In this document: positions 6,166 to 6,272 of the stretch, in pieces
How positions within the stretch are numbered: the stretch's first letter is position 1
Layout: each line of letters starts with the position of its first letter
Assembly (NCBI GenBank): GCA_030597485.1
Contig: JAUVRU010000136.1
Span: 1-6,272, forward strand
Origin: Anaerolineae bacterium
Lineage (GTDB): Bacteria > Chloroflexota > Anaerolineae > 4572-78 > NAK82
Direction of reading: 5' to 3'
Length of the DNA: 6,272 nt
Program-made: the position numbers and the translations under genes
The notes under the pieces: generated by a model
Databases searched by the model: none
Told to the model about the DNA's origin: nothing
Seen by the model: only the letters and a program-made list of their open reading frames with translations

Positions 6166-6272
6166 GAGATGAAGCAGCACGACCAAAGCAGTTGGTGGAC
6201 GAGGCCGGCATCGAGACCAGGCTGCGACGGATCTGGCCCGACCGCGAGTTCGTTGCGGAGGGCGTGTCCGGC
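6138..6272 (+). CDS. Probable start of a divergent gene, product unrecognised (runs off window)
   Basis: This plus-strand frame is open to the window edge. A TTG at 6138 is preceded by GGAGG (6128-6132) five bases upstream. Other possible starts are TTG at 6192 and GTG at 6195, neither with a clear ribosome-binding site. From 6192 onward nearly every codon ends in G or C, as expected for coding DNA in this genome, and the peptide looks natural (RLRRIWPDREFVAEGVSG). Between 6138 and 6191 third positions are AT-rich, which favours the later starts. From 6138 the product begins YIGCSS and reaches EGVSG about 40 residues on, faintly like the start of serine recombinases (YxRVSS to DEGVSG), but the conserved arginine before the catalytic serine is missing. 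That resemblance is speculative. The opposite-strand frame sharing the same third positions cannot be fully excluded. Confidence 0.4.
   Translation, partial: MYIGCSSISRDEAARPKQLVDEAGIETRLRRIWPDREFVAEGVSG

Noticed and set aside
5010..6211. A 13-base match (gttggtggacgag) at 5010-5022 and 6191-6203, extending to 17 of 21 bases; on the minus strand both copies follow an ATG
   Set aside because: The similarity stops abruptly on both sides. About one 13-base match is expected by chance in a window this size counting both strands, so it is not evidence for a repeat or attachment site.

Overview
This window looks like ordinary bacterial chromosome, GC-rich (roughly 60%) and tightly packed. It holds the 3' part of a glutaminyl-tRNA synthetase gene, a complete glutamyl-tRNA synthetase gene, a small membrane-protein gene, a membrane-anchored histidine kinase gene, a drug/metabolite-type transporter gene and probably the first codons of a further gene at the right edge. 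No mobile element, CRISPR array, rRNA or tRNA was seen. Adjacent glnS and gltX, a GluRS with an enlarged and atypical KMSKS loop, TTG starts, and a NarL-class GAF histidine kinase paired with a small membrane protein suggest an uncultured or thermophile-related Chloroflexota (Anaerolineae/Caldilineae-like). This is an inference from gene style; no ribosomal marker is present.

Layout. Plus strand, 1-2493: glnS (5' end outside the window) and gltX, separated by three bases. The glnS stop codon forms part of the gltX ribosome-binding site. Both genes read in the same frame, so only a UGA codon separates the two synthetases. Convergent junction, 2494-2547: a short spacer with one GC hairpin, between gltX and the minus-strand block. 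Minus strand, 5030 to 2548: a sensor histidine kinase of 593 aa and a membrane protein of about 233 aa joined by a TGATG stop/start overlap, preceded by a possible promoter at 5107-5135. No response regulator lies in the window. Minus strand, 6094 to 5210: an EamA-family transporter with a near-consensus sigma-70 promoter at 6137-6165. Right edge, plus strand from about 6138: an open, coding-like frame that runs off the window and diverges from the transporter.

How they fit together. The two synthetases charge tRNA-Gln and tRNA-Glu directly. Having GlnRS means this cell need not rely on the Glu-tRNA(Gln) amidotransferase route, so the neighbouring GluRS is probably a discriminating enzyme. 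The kinase and its coupled membrane protein look like a sensing module whose response regulator lies elsewhere. The transporter appears to be a separate transcription unit.

The points most worth a second look are the altered KMSKS signature of GltX (KVGKR), the in-frame UGA-CAC-UUG junction between the synthetases, a nine-G homopolymer inside the kinase's membrane domain, the coupled membrane protein of unknown function, and the divergent right-edge frame. I did not find a convincing new system.
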